In this document: positions 9,523 through 18,800 of the stretch, piece by piece | Numbering within the stretch: the first letter of the stretch is position 1 | Layout of the letters: each line of letters begins with the position of its first letter | Source of the DNA: Novosphingobium sp. B1 | GTDB taxonomy: Bacteria > Pseudomonadota > Alphaproteobacteria > Sphingomonadales > Sphingomonadaceae | Length of the DNA stretch: 64,000 nucleotides | Direction: 5' to 3' | NCBI RefSeq assembly: GCF_900176395.1 | Contig: NZ_FWXL01000013.1 | Span: 1-64,000 of the forward strand | Notes under the pieces: model-generated | Told to the model about the DNA's origin: nothing | Seen by the model: only the letters and a program-made list of their open reading frames with translations | The model's database searches: none | Position numbers and translations under genes: made by a program

Positions 9523-11031
9523 TCACTCCTTTAGCAGCGCGGTAACCGTCTTGGTTTCCGTGTAATGCAAGACGCCTTCTTCACCGACTTCGCGGCCCCA
9601 GCCCGATTCCTTCACGCCGCCAAAGGGCGCCGACGGATCGTTCATACCGTGAGTGTTGATCCACACCGTTCCGGCCTGCAATTTGCGCGCGGTGAGATGC
9701 GCGCGCGACAGGTCGCGGGTCCAGATATTCGCGGCCAGGCCATAACGGGTGTCGTTGGCTTGGCGCATCACTTCCTCGGCATCGTCGAAGGGCGTGGCGA
9801 CCAGCACCGGGCCGAAAATTTCTTCCCGCACGATGCTGGCGTCACGGTCGGGATTGGCGAAGATGGTCGGCTCCACGAAATAGCCTTCGCGACCGCCGGT
9901 GCCGCCGCCGGTAACCAGCTTCGCGCCGCTCCTCTTGCCCTGTTCGATATAATCGAGCACCCGGCCTTGCTGCACCTTGGACACCAGCGGCCCCAGCATC
10001 GTATTGGGGTCGCGCCCATGCCCCAGCTTGAACGTCTTGGCGACCTGGGCTACGCCATCGACCACCTTGTCAAATACCGACCGTTCGACATAGAGGCGCG
10101 ATGCGGCAAGGCAGACCTGTCCGCTGTTGAAGAAGATGGCCAAGGCAGCACCGATCGCCGCTTTTTCCAGGTCCGCATCGGCAAAGATCAGCGAGGGCGA
10201 CTTGCCGCCCAGTTCGAGCGTGACGCGCTTGAGATCCTTGGCGCAGGTCTGGACGATCTGCTTGCCTACGCGGGTCGACCCGGTGAAGGCGATCTTGTCG
10301 ATGCCGGGATGTTCGACCAGCGCCTGCCCCGTTTCATGGCCATAGCCAGTGACGATGTTCAGCACGCCTTCGGGCAAACCCGCCTCCAGCGCCAGTTCGG
10401 CCAGACGCAGCGCAGTCAGCGGCGTGACCTCCGACGGTTTGAGCACAATCGTGCACCCTGCGGCCAGGGCTGACGCGATCTTCCAAGCGGCCATGGCGAG
10501 CGGATAGTTCCAAGGCACGATCTGCCCCACGACACCGATCGGTTCGCGCACGGAATAGCTGTGATATTGACGGCCATCGCCCGAAATCGGGTTTACCTGG
10601 CCATAGATTTTGGACGCCCAGCCCGCCATGTAGCGAAAAATGTCGACGGCGGCCGGCACATCCACCGCCAGCGCATGATGCACTGCCTTGCCATTGTCGT
10701 AACTTTCGAGCAACGCCAGTTCCTGCGCATTATCCTCGATCTTGCGGGCGATCGCCTCGATGATCTTGCCGCGATCAAGCGGACGCATCCGGCTCCATGC
10801 GGCGGATTCGAACGCAGCCCGCGCCTTCGTCACCGCCCGGTCCACATCGGCCGCCGTGCCCGCGGGAACGGTCGCGAAAGCCTGACCGGTGGCGGGATCC
10901 TCCACCGAAATCGTGCGACCGTCCCCGGCATCTTCCCAAGCTCCACCGATCAGCATCTTTTGCGATGGCAGGCGAACTTCGAATCCCGGCTCGCCATGCA
11001 GTCCGGCAGCGATGGTCGTTGGTGCGTTCAT
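9523..11031 (-). CDS. NAD(P)-dependent aldehyde dehydrogenase
   Basis: 502 residues of the ALDH superfamily. The general base Glu lies in LELGGKSP and the nucleophile Cys in FFNSGQVCLAASR; the NAD-binding segment is VPWNYPLAMAAWK, with GFTGSTRVG-type contacts (IAFTGSTRVGKQI). It is full length with no disruption. It lies between the P450 and the TonB receptor on the same strand, so it probably oxidises an aldehyde made by the P450 or by the alcohol dehydrogenase. A second, only distantly similar ALDH is at 26,100. Confidence 0.93.
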   Translation of the reverse strand: MNAPTTIAAGLHGEPGFEVRLPSQKMLIGGAWEDAGDGRTISVEDPATGQAFATVPAGTAADVDRAVTKARAAFESAAWSRMRPLDRGKIIEAIARKIEDNAQELALLESYDNGKAVHHALAVDVPAAVDIFRYMAGWASKIYGQVNPISGDGRQYHSYSVREPIGVVGQIVPWNYPLAMAAWKIASALAAGCTIVLKPSEVTPLTALRLAELALEAGLPEGVLNIVTGYGHETGQALVEHPGIDKIAFTGSTRVGKQIVQTCAKDLKRVTLELGGKSPSLIFADADLEKAAIGAALAIFFNSGQVCLAASRLYVERSVFDKVVDGVAQVAKTFKLGHGRDPNTMLGPLVSKVQQGRVLDYIEQGKRSGAKLVTGGGTGGREGYFVEPTIFANPDRDASIVREEIFGPVLVATPFDDAEEVMRQANDTRYGLAANIWTRDLSRAHLTARKLQAGTVWINTHGMNDPSAPFGGVKESGWGREVGEEGVLHYTETKTVTALLKE

Positions 11032-11103
11032 GGAAACAGTCTCCGGGCGCGAAATGGAAGGAGCCGCGCCTGCCTTTCAGGGCTCGGCTCAGGGCGAGAG
11101 GGT

Positions 11104-12405
11104 TCAGCTTCGCCTGAAGCGGATCGGCAGCGCCTTGTATCCGCCGACGAAATTGGTCTCGACCATGCGCGGATCGCCCGTCAACTCGACCGATTCCAGA
11201 TGTGGCAGCAACTCCTCGAACAGGATGCGCATCTCCAGCTTCGCCAGATGTTGCCCCAGGCACATATGCGGGCCGAAACCGAAAGCGATGTGAGGGTTGG
11301 GGGACCGGGTGATGTCGAAACGGTCAGCGTCTGCAAAGACAGCCTCGTCGCGATTGCCCGACGGATAGCAGATCATCAGCCTTTCCATCGCACGAATGTC
11401 CATGCCACGCACTACCGTATCGGCCGTCGCGTTGCGCATGAAATGCTTGACCGGGCTGGTCCAGCGGATCGCTTCATTGACCAGGCCAGGGATGAGCGAC
11501 GGGTCCGCCTTCACCTTGGCCCAGTTTTCTGGATAAAGCATCATGCCGTGCAGCCCGCCTGCGGTGGACGATGACGTGGTGTCGTGGCCCGCAGTGGCGA
11601 TCGCGACATAATAGCCGTTCGCCTCGTTACGCGGGATCGGCGCGCCGTTGATCCGGGAATTGGCGATCAGCGACAACAGGTCGTCGGTCGGATTTTCACG
11701 ACGATCGGCGCTCAGCTTATCGAAATAGGTGTAAAATTCCTCAATCGAGGCGGCCCATTGCCTGGCCGCGACCACAGGGTCGTTCGCCATTTCAGGCCGC
11801 TGTTCTTCGGGATCATGGACGCCGAAAAATTCCTGCGTCAGCTTGAGCATACGCGGTTCGTCTTCAGGCGGTACGCCAAATAGCGTCATGATGACGCGCA
11901 GCGGATAATGCAGCGCGAAATCGCGGACGAAATCACATTCGCCGTCGAAACTCAGCAGATTGTCGACCGACTGGCGCGCCAGGACGCGGATCTGTTCTTC
12001 CAGCTTGCTGATCCTGCCGGGCAGGAACCAGTTGGATGTCAGCGTACGGTAAGACGCATGTTCGGGCGGGTCCATATAAGTCAGCGACGACAGGATGCGG
12101 ATCGACCCGCCATTGATTGCGCGCGTGAATGCATCGGATGCCTGATCGACCAAAATCGGGTTGTGATCGGCATTGTGGAACAGCTTGCTGTTGCGCTCCA
12201 CCTCTTTGATGTCGGCATGTTTGGTAACGACCCAGATCGGATCATAGCCCGGTACCTGGGCGATCCCCAGAGGCATATTGTCGCGCAACCACTTGAACGC
12301 ACCATAAATGGTCGCGTCGTCGGTATAGCTTTTGGGCGCTATAACGATCCGGGCTATCTCGTCCGGGATGATGGGACGCACGTCAGCATCCAGCGAAGTC
12401 GCCAT
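11104..12405 (-). CDS. Cytochrome P450
   Basis: 433 residues, soluble bacterial class I P450. The heme-ligand loop is FGFGPHMCLGQHLAK with the axial Cys; the oxygen-activation I-helix motif is ATAGHDTTSSS; the E-x-x-R-like helix precedes LVNEAIRWTSP. The sequence style is that of the CYP125/CYP142/CYP111-like group used on steroids, terpenoids or fatty acids. No ferredoxin or ferredoxin reductase gene lies beside it, so electrons must come from partners elsewhere, or from the reductase at 22,095, which is unlikely because that enzyme is PDR-type. A GntR-type palindrome lies about 100 bp upstream. Confidence 0.93.
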   Translation of the reverse strand: MATSLDADVRPIIPDEIARIVIAPKSYTDDATIYGAFKWLRDNMPLGIAQVPGYDPIWVVTKHADIKEVERNSKLFHNADHNPILVDQASDAFTRAINGGSIRILSSLTYMDPPEHASYRTLTSNWFLPGRISKLEEQIRVLARQSVDNLLSFDGECDFVRDFALHYPLRVIMTLFGVPPEDEPRMLKLTQEFFGVHDPEEQRPEMANDPVVAARQWAASIEEFYTYFDKLSADRRENPTDDLLSLIANSRINGAPIPRNEANGYYVAIATAGHDTTSSSTAGGLHGMMLYPENWAKVKADPSLIPGLVNEAIRWTSPVKHFMRNATADTVVRGMDIRAMERLMICYPSGNRDEAVFADADRFDITRSPNPHIAFGFGPHMCLGQHLAKLEMRILFEELLPHLESVELTGDPRMVETNFVGGYKALPIRFRRS

Positions 12406-12499
12406 GAAATTACCCTCTCCTGATACGCTGCCTTATGGCGGCTTACGTACTGCGTAGGCCCTTTACGTAACTCTGGATCGGGATTCGTCAATCACTAAT

Positions 12500-12514
12500 A
12501 TCGGTCGGACCAAT
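12500..12514. promoter_or_regulatory. FadR/GntR-type operator palindrome upstream of P450
   Basis: The core GGTCGGACC (12503-12511) lies within a TCGGTCGGACCAAT context. It belongs to a set of near-identical palindromes in five intergenic regions here and fits the FadR-subfamily consensus TGGTCNGACCA. It is about 100 bp upstream of the P450 start. Confidence 0.6.
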
Positions 12515-12765
12515 CAGACTTATTTTTGCAGGAATCGCCTATTTTACGGGCTTTTTTGGATGGAAATTCACGATCCCAATCCTCGAAACTGAATGATGCC
12601 CCCAAGTTTGAATATAGCTGCCTATATCGGCATGGAGCTTTTTCCCACCGGCGAAAAGCCATGACCGGCGCCCCTTATACCAAGGCGCGCTGAGCCTGAC
12701 TCACGCCAGGGATTCCCAAGCGGATGAAAATCTGATTCGACGTTGCAGGCACATGGAGGCTTGCG

Positions 12766-13328
12766 ATGGCGGCAGCGATTGGGGTTCGATCTGACTACAC
12801 ATCGTCGGATTTGCGTGGGTTTGCGCGACGAAGTGGCGATGCCGATCAGGTCCGGCGTCTGTTGGCTGTTGCACTGATCCTGGACGGCAGGAGCCGTAGC
12901 GAAGCGGCGAAGATTGCCGGCGTGACGCTGCAGATCGTGCGCGACTGGGTTCTGCGCTTCAACGAGGGAGGTCCCGACGGTCTGGCAACGCGCAAGGCTC
13001 CGGGGCGGGCTTCGATCCTGAACGATGAGCAGCGCGCGCGGCTTGCCGAGATCGTCGAGGCTGGGCCAATTCCTGCAGCGCATGGGGTAGTACGCTGGCG
13101 GCTGTGCGATCTGGCGCAGTGGATCTGGGACGAGTTCGAGTTGTCGGTCACACGCCATACCCTCGGGCGCGAGCTTCGCGCTATGGGCTACCGCAAGCTC
13201 ACGGCCCGGCCACGCCACCGTGGCCAGAAGAGCGATGACATTGCCGATTTTAAAAAAGGTTCGTCGCCCGTCTGGCGCAAATCAAACGGCGGCTCCCGAG
13301 AGATACGCCGATAGAGCTGTGGTGGCAG
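12766..13328 (+). pseudogene. IS630 transposase, N-terminal part (split gene)
   Basis: Codes for the HTH_29-type N-terminal domain (GDADQVRRLLAVALILDGRS, then AKIAGVTLQIVRDWV) and the start of the DDE domain. After ADFKK the frame must move back by one at an A-rich AAAAAAG site (about 13,251-13,257) to continue as RFVARLAQIKRRLP...IELWWQ. Such -1 slippage is a known expression mode in some IS630 members. The reading then stops at 13,328 where the IS110 insert begins; the rest is at 14,809-15,291. Confidence 0.8.
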
Positions 13329-13399
13329 ATGCTATGAGGACGGACATCGGGTGAAGAAAGGTTCACTATAACGGCGTCCTCAAGCCTGGGAGCCGCATC

Positions 13400-14522
13400 A
13401 TGTCGTTCCAAAGCAATACTATCCTTGTTGCACTCGAATTGAGCAATTCAGTATGGCTCGTCAGCACACGATTGGCCGGGGCTCAGAAAAGCCGCATGCA
13501 CCGGATCAGCGCGGGCGACACCACCGCGCTGCTGGCGCTTTTTGACAGACTTCGAGCAAGCCAACGGCCATCTGAAGATCCTGCGCCGATTGCCTGTTGC
13601 TTTGAGGCCGGGCGAGATGGGTTCTGGATCCAACGGCTGCTGACCGGCCATGGCATTGCGACCTACGTTGTCGAGCCGACCAGTATTCTTGTGAACCGAC
13701 GGGCGAAACGGGCAAAAACCGATCGTCTCGATGCTGAGGGGCTATTGCGTGTGCTCGCCGCCTATTTGGCTGGCGACAGTCAGATCTGCAGCATGGTCCA
13801 GGTGCCCACACCTGAAGAGGAAGACAGCAAGCGTATTCATCGTGAGCGCGAGCATCTTGTGCAGGACAGGACACGGCTAGAAAACCGAATACTGGCGCTT
13901 CTCGCAACCCAAGGAATCCGTTCACGGCCGTCGTTACGGAACTGGGAGCGAGATCTGGCCGCGCTCCGGACTGGCGATGGCCGAAAGCTTCCGCCTCACC
14001 TGGCTGCAGAGATAAACCGACTTCGTCGGCGGCTTGGCCTTGTTCTCGACCTGATCCGTGAGTTGGACGCGGAGCGGGATGAGGTCCTTGCCGCCGCTTC
14101 AGAGGATCCCGTAGCTTCCAAGATTACGGCATTGCGGAGCATCTATGGCGTCGGTGACAATTTTGCTGCGGTTCTCGCGCGTGAAGTTTTCTATCGCCCC
14201 CTTCGGAAATCGGAAGCAGCTCGCGAGCTATGTCGGCTTGGCACCTATGCCACATCAGAGTGGCGACATGGATCGAGACCGGCGCATCGGCCGTGCCGGC
14301 AATGCACGTGCGCGAAAGTCGCTGGTTCAGTTAGCATGGCTATGGCTTCGGTATCAGCCTGATAGCGAGCTTTCCTCATGGTTCCGCGCCCGCGTCGGAA
14401 AGCTGCAAGGCCGAACCCGCAGGATCGCGATCGTCGCGATGGCGCGCAAGTTGTTGATCGCGCTCTGGCGCTTTACCGAGACCGGCGAAATCCCGGCCGG
14501 CAGCACGCTGAGAGCCGCATAA
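13400..14522 (+). pseudogene. IS110/IS1111-family transposase, frameshifted
   Basis: The N-terminal DEDD domain (VALELSNSVW; RRAKRAKTDRLDAEGLLRVL) and coiled middle are in one frame up to about 14,203. The Tnp20-type C-terminal domain (FGNRKQLASYVGLAP...GRAGNARARKSLVQLAWLWLR) continues in another frame. Removing one C from the CCCCC run near 14,198-14,202 restores a single gene, so a one-base insertion is the simplest explanation; programmed slippage is less likely. Combined length is about 373 residues. Confidence 0.8.
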
Positions 14523-14808
14523 AAATCGCCGTTGGGAAACCTCCAGCGACGCGAGGAACACGACCGTCTTCGTCAATGGTTACACCAGACTGCCGCGTGG
14601 CAGGTTGGTCGTGTTCGATCGGGGCCTTGCCTCGTGCATGAGGCATTATGGTTACGGGTTTCAGATCCAACCCGACCGCATGTAAGGTTACGCAGCCGAG
14701 GCTGCCGCACAGTGCCGCCCCAACTCGCTCGCATAACGATGAATGCAACAACATCGACAGGATACACGACATGCCGCCATAGCCTTGACACTTGAAGCCT
14801 CATGTAAG
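14523..14808 (+). ncRNA. Candidate guide RNA region of IS1111-type element
   Basis: A 286-bp non-coding stretch between the transposase stop and the element's right end contains no plausible gene. In IS1111-group elements a structured seek/bridge RNA is transcribed from this position. I could not fold it or verify its guide loops. Confidence 0.35.
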
Positions 14809-15291
14809 GACGAGGCCCGTGTCGGCCAGCAGACCAAGCTCACCCGGCGCTGGGCGAAGCGCGGAACCCGACCATCAGCGCCGAAGGATCAGCGTCGCTC
14901 CTCGGCATGGCTGTTCGGCGCGATCTGTCCGGCTGAAGGCAAGGCTGCCGGCATCGTCATGCCCCGTTGTAACAGCGAGGCGATGAGCATGCATCTCGAG
15001 GAGATCGCCTTCCACGTCGCGCCCGGGGCGCATGCGGTCCTTCTGCTCGATCAGGCCGGATGGCATGGATCGGCCGAACTGGTCGTGCCCCCCAACATCA
15101 CGCTGATGCCGCTGCCGCCGAGGTGTCCGCAGCTCAACCCGGTCGAGAACGTCTGGCAGTTCATGCGCGACAATTGGCTGTCGAACCGCATCTTCAAATC
15201 CTACGACGACATCGTCGACCATTGTTGCTTCGCATGGAACAAGCTCGTCGATCAGCCCTGGCGCATCATGTCCATCGGAATGCGCCATTGA
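14809..15291 (+). pseudogene. IS630 transposase, C-terminal part (split gene)
   Basis: Continues the IS630 transposase with DEARVGQQTKLTRRWAKRGT, then DDE motifs: LLLDQAGWHGS (second Asp) and PQLNPVENVWQFMRD (Glu). The stop is at 15,291. It has no start of its own beyond accidental ones in the IS110 insert. Confidence 0.85.
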
Positions 15292-15326
15292 GCACATGGG
15301 TACTGATCAATGCACCTTGGTATTAG

Positions 15327-16447
15327 GAGACCTGTGCGCGGGTGGACGTAGACCATTGGCGTGGAACGTTTTTCGCTCCTACGGCGGCGGAATATCCTGT
15401 GGCACCGCCACTCTGATCGACGCAGCGGCAGCCTTCATACTTAGACTGCGAGAATATTCATGGTGCGCTTGAGATTGTAGGCGATGGCAGTGAGGTGGAC
15501 TTGGGCGGCGGCTTTGGGGAGACCACGCCATCGCATTTGCCTGAGGCCGTAGCATCGCTTCCATGTTCCGAAGATCTTCTCGATCCGCCCCCGCACGCGA
15601 TGGATCGGTTGGTTCCATGCATGGAGCTTGCGCAGCGTTTCGGCTTCGTCGCGGCCCCACATGCCGGTGGCGACGATCCGGGGAACGCCGCCCTTTGCAA
15701 GAACAGCATCGCGGAAGTGATTACCGCGGTAGGCGCTATCGGCAAACACCTCGCTGGGGTTTTCGGGCAAGGCTTCCGGGCCTGCCTTGCCGTCATTGAT
15801 GTTAGCGGATGTGATCGAGATTTGCTCGACCAGGGCCGTATCGGCATCGGCGCCAACGTGGGCCTTGAAGCCATGCACAGCCCTTTTTCCTTTGTACTTT
15901 ACCCAACGGGCATCGTCATCCTCCTCACTGGCAGACGCGATGATGGTCGCATCAACCAGTGTTCCGGTCTTGACCGTCACCACCTTGGACTTGAGCTGCA
16001 TCGTCACGGCTTCGAACAGCGCCCGGTCAAGCTGGTGTGCAACGAGCAGCTTGCGAAATCTGACAAAGGCAGTCCGTTCGGGCGTGGCTTCATTCGCGGA
16101 GAACCCGCAGAAGCGGCGAAAAGAGGCCCGATCGTCGAGTGCTTCGGCCAGCTTTACATCGGACAGATCGTACCAAATCGACAGAAGCAGAGCTCTGAAC
16201 ATCGCCAGTGGTGGCGAGGCCGGCTCGCCCTTGGTAGCGGGATAGAGAGGATCCAACAGCTCCGCGACCTGGTTCCAGTCAATCAGTGATACCAGCGCGT
16301 CGAGCGATGAAACCGCCCGCTCGCGCCCGGCAAAACCAAACTGTTCCTGTCCGATCGAACGTCGCGCCACCTGCCGCTCTCCTGCTGAAAAAGCCTATAG
16401 AATCAGCAATCAAAGCCCATGCCTACGTCCACCCGCGCACAGGTCTC
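15327..16447 (-). mobile_element. Intact IS5-family insertion sequence
   Basis: Perfect 25-bp terminal inverted repeats at 15327-15351 (begins GAGACCTGTGCGCGGG) and 16423-16447 bracket a single intact transposase. The pentamer ATTAG flanks both ends (15322-15326 and 16448-16452), a likely target duplication, although IS5 duplications are usually 2-4 bp. Total length is 1,121 bp. It inserted exactly at the right end of the IS630 element. Confidence 0.92.
15441..16370 (-). CDS. IS5-family DDE transposase
   Basis: 309 residues, intact. The DUF772-type N-terminal domain (PLYPATKGEPASPPLAMFRALLLS) is followed by the DDE catalytic domain: TLVDATIIAS (first Asp), EVFADSAYRG (second Asp) and the Y-(2)-R-(3)-E-(6)-K-type signature in RVRGRIEKIFGTWKR (Glu). 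Good length and no frameshift suggest a currently or recently active copy. Confidence 0.95.
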   Translation of the reverse strand: MARRSIGQEQFGFAGRERAVSSLDALVSLIDWNQVAELLDPLYPATKGEPASPPLAMFRALLLSIWYDLSDVKLAEALDDRASFRRFCGFSANEATPERTAFVRFRKLLVAHQLDRALFEAVTMQLKSKVVTVKTGTLVDATIIASASEEDDDARWVKYKGKRAVHGFKAHVGADADTALVEQISITSANINDGKAGPEALPENPSEVFADSAYRGNHFRDAVLAKGGVPRIVATGMWGRDEAETLRKLHAWNQPIHRVRGRIEKIFGTWKRCYGLRQMRWRGLPKAAAQVHLTAIAYNLKRTMNILAV

Positions 16448-16451
16448 ATTA

Positions 16452-16717
16452 GTGCCAGATGACATATGATTGATCCACCGGGACGGAGCCGATTTTGGCT
16501 CAGGGCAAGGAACGAGGAGGGAGCCATGCCATCGCATAGTGACCGACCAGTGACGCAGCACTGGGCCAAAATAGGCCCGTCCCTTCGGGGTTGCGCTGTG
16601 AGGCTCGCCGCCTGCGTCACGTCGCTGGCACGGGCAACCAGCCCGCGCTGCACGACGCTCCTTGGCAGCAAACCTCACAGAGCAATCACGGTGGGTCAAT
16701 CATATGTCATCTGGCTC
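16452..16717. mobile_element. MITE-like element with 28-bp inverted repeats
   Basis: Left end GTGCCAGATGACATATGATT at 16452 and onward, and its inverse at about 16690-16717, form 28-bp terminal repeats with 26 matches. The 266-bp element holds no transposase gene and is flanked by TA dinucleotides on both sides, as for IS630/mariner-type targets. It separates the IS5 from the MerR gene. Confidence 0.7.
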
Positions 16718-16752
16718 TAGACGCGGCGGTCACAATGGGTCGGCACGGATGT

Positions 16753-17496
16753 TCAGGGCACCGTTGGCAAGGCCATCGTCATGTCGCCAGGGTGATCGGT
16801 TTGCGTACCGGCGCGGATCGCTTCAACGTGGGCAAAGAACGCGCGCTGGCGCAGCAGACCAAAAAAATCGAGCATCAAAGGCAGGGCATGTTCAACCATG
16901 ATCGCGGCATCATCCACGGCTACATGACCGTCGACGCGTGTGAGGAAAGTGGTCGCTTCCCACCTCCCGACGAAATCGGCCGCCTGGCTGTAGAAGCCCA
17001 GAATGTCCGGCGTGTAATTGAGCCGCTGGTCGAACCCGGCCTGTCGCATTTCGCCCCAGATGCGGACCAGTTGTGCGCAGGTGATGCTCAGCGCATCCCC
17101 CTGCTCTGTCTCGATGATGTCCAGTATGCCGATGCTGGCAAGAGTGCGCGCGTCCTGCGCCGCGTAAGGCCAACGATCCAGCAGCGATGCGATTATTACC
17201 GGTGGCCCGTCTTCACCCACGCGATGCGCGACCAGCTGCTCCAACTGGTCGAAGGCGCTGGCCTCGACACGCCCTTCGGTTCCTTCACCGTCGATGATCG
17301 CCTTGATCTGCGCCAGCGTCAGCCTGTTCTCGCGCTGAAGTCGCCGCACGGCCAGAATCGCCTGCACATGTTCCTCGCCATATTCGGCGACCGTTTTGCG
17401 CGGACGCGCAGGCTCCGGGATCAGCCCCTCGCGCAAATACACGCGGATGGTTTCCCGATGGACTCCGGTCCGGTCCTCCAGTTCGCGCATCTTCAT
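16753..17496 (-). CDS. MerR-family transcriptional regulator
   Basis: 247 residues. The N-terminal winged HTH is typical of MerR (MKMRELEDRTGVHRETIRVY, then LREGLIPEP and LAVRRLQRENRLTLAQIKAII). A long C-terminal domain of about 170 residues lacks the Cys clusters of metal sensors, so an organic effector is likely. It lies 113 bp downstream of a Rieske oxygenase gene on the same strand and ends next to the mobile-element nest, so it may regulate the oxygenase/SDR genes. Confidence 0.85.
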   Translation of the reverse strand: MKMRELEDRTGVHRETIRVYLREGLIPEPARPRKTVAEYGEEHVQAILAVRRLQRENRLTLAQIKAIIDGEGTEGRVEASAFDQLEQLVAHRVGEDGPPVIIASLLDRWPYAAQDARTLASIGILDIIETEQGDALSITCAQLVRIWGEMRQAGFDQRLNYTPDILGFYSQAADFVGRWEATTFLTRVDGHVAVDDAAIMVEHALPLMLDFFGLLRQRAFFAHVEAIRAGTQTDHPGDMTMALPTVP

Positions 17497-17609
17497 AGGC
17501 CCGCTACAGCATGACGCGCCGAGCCGGGCAAGCCGTCATGTTATCGGGATAAGCAATATGCCCCGCAGGCTCCGCATCATGTCAGGCCGCCGGCGCATAT
17601 GCGCCCGGA

Positions 17610-18653
17610 TCAGGCAGCGACCTTGCCGCCTTCCTCTGCTTCCTGCATCGCGCTGAGCAGACGCCGTGCCTGATTGACCGCGCCATCGCTGGCGATACCG
17701 ATGAAGGGCCGTTCGGGTTCATCGTCTATCCGGGCCTGCTGGGCCTGCAATGTGACCTCATCTTCGGTAATGGTGTCGAAAAACTGGTCGAACAGCACGT
17801 CTGGCACACCGCTTTCGTTGGGAGCGGTGGTGCAGATGGTCCACAGATAATGGCTGGTCGTTTCGGTTTCCGGCGTGATGAAATGATTGTTCGCCAGCAT
17901 GAAGCCATTGTCACGCTTGCCTTCATAAGCGCCGGTGCCAACATCGCACCCGCCCGCATTGACGCGGCAAGTCATACCGATGCCCGGTTCGAACCGCACT
18001 TCCTGCCAGCGATCCACCCGACCCTTGAAGCCGCCCGCGTCGATATAGGATTTGGGCGGGATCGAATTGGGCATTTTGCGCAGCAATGTTACCCGACGGC
18101 CATCAAATTCAACCTTCGTATCGGCATTGTAATGCTGCTCCGGGTTCCCGCCGATCGTGCGCGCATGAATATAGGGCACATGGGTCAGGTCCATGATATT
18201 GTCGATGATTAGCTGCCAATTGGCCTTCACCGAGAAATTATAGGGGCGCCACGTCCAAGCCGGATCATTATGTTCCGGGCTGTCGACGATGATCGACGGG
18301 TCGGCCAGCGCCGGTTCACCCATCCAGATCCAGATCAGATGATCCTTCTCCACCACCGGATAGTGGCGCACATTGGCCGCGGCGGGTATGCGTGCCTGAT
18401 TGGGAATACGGGTGCAGGTGCCTTTTCCGTCGAACTCGACACCATGATAGCAGCAGCGCAGCACGTTGCCGTCGACATGACCAGCGGACAGCGGCATCGC
18501 GCGATGGCTGCACCGATCCTCCAGCGCGGCTATCTCGCCTTCTTCCGTGCGGAACAAGACGACCGCCTTGTTCAGATATTTGCGGCCCAGCGTCTTGCCC
18601 GGCGCAATATCGGCAGCGAACGCGGCCACATACCATGCGTTGTAAATGAACAT
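17610..18653 (-). CDS. VanA-type Rieske non-heme iron oxygenase
   Basis: About 347 residues from the ATG at 18,653 (MFIYNAWYVAAFAADI), preceded by GGAGAGC; the upstream ATG at 18,752 gives an implausible extension. The Rieske [2Fe-2S] ligands are CSHR...CCYHG near residues 48-70. The mononuclear iron ligands are in DNIMDLTHVPYIHA. Size and N-terminus match VanA-like O-demethylases and related oxygenases acting on aromatic acids. No reductase is adjacent; the PDR-type reductase at 22,095 could serve it. Confidence 0.88.
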   Translation of the reverse strand: MFIYNAWYVAAFAADIAPGKTLGRKYLNKAVVLFRTEEGEIAALEDRCSHRAMPLSAGHVDGNVLRCCYHGVEFDGKGTCTRIPNQARIPAAANVRHYPVVEKDHLIWIWMGEPALADPSIIVDSPEHNDPAWTWRPYNFSVKANWQLIIDNIMDLTHVPYIHARTIGGNPEQHYNADTKVEFDGRRVTLLRKMPNSIPPKSYIDAGGFKGRVDRWQEVRFEPGIGMTCRVNAGGCDVGTGAYEGKRDNGFMLANNHFITPETETTSHYLWTICTTAPNESGVPDVLFDQFFDTITEDEVTLQAQQARIDDEPERPFIGIASDGAVNQARRLLSAMQEAEEGGKVAA

Positions 18654-18800
18654 GATGCTCTCCAATTTTTTCGGCCGGTCGTCGCGATTGGCACCGGCGC
18701 ACCCTATTGTTGGATCAATTATGGCCAGCCATTGCCCCAGCGCCAATTGCAATCCCGCAAAGCCATAAGAAAATCGGGAAATTTCCGCCGTAAAGCGGGA

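Larger units (their letters stand above)
13329..14808 (+). mobile_element. IS110/IS1111-type element inserted in the IS630 transposase
   Basis: The boundaries follow from restoring the IS630 reading frame: LWWQ (ending 13,328) joins DEARVGQQ (from 14,809). Inside lies one transposase gene (13,400-14,522) with 71 bp before it and 286 bp after it. A long non-coding right end is the layout of the IS1111 group, in which the guide (seek/bridge) RNA is downstream of the transposase. Confidence 0.75.
12674..15326 (+). mobile_element. IS630-family element, interrupted by IS110
   Basis: Imperfect terminal repeats (left ATACCAAGGCGCG near 12,677; right CACCTTGGTAT near 15,313, inverted; 13 of 16 positions agree over 12674-12689 and 15311-15326) bracket a transposase gene. 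The gene is split by a 1.48-kb IS110-type insertion. Without the insert the element is about 1.17 kb, normal for IS630. The right end is directly abutted by an IS5-family element. Confidence 0.75.

Noticed and set aside
13329..14808. CRISPR or direct-repeat array in the mobile region
   Set aside because: No regularly spaced repeats were seen here or elsewhere in the window.
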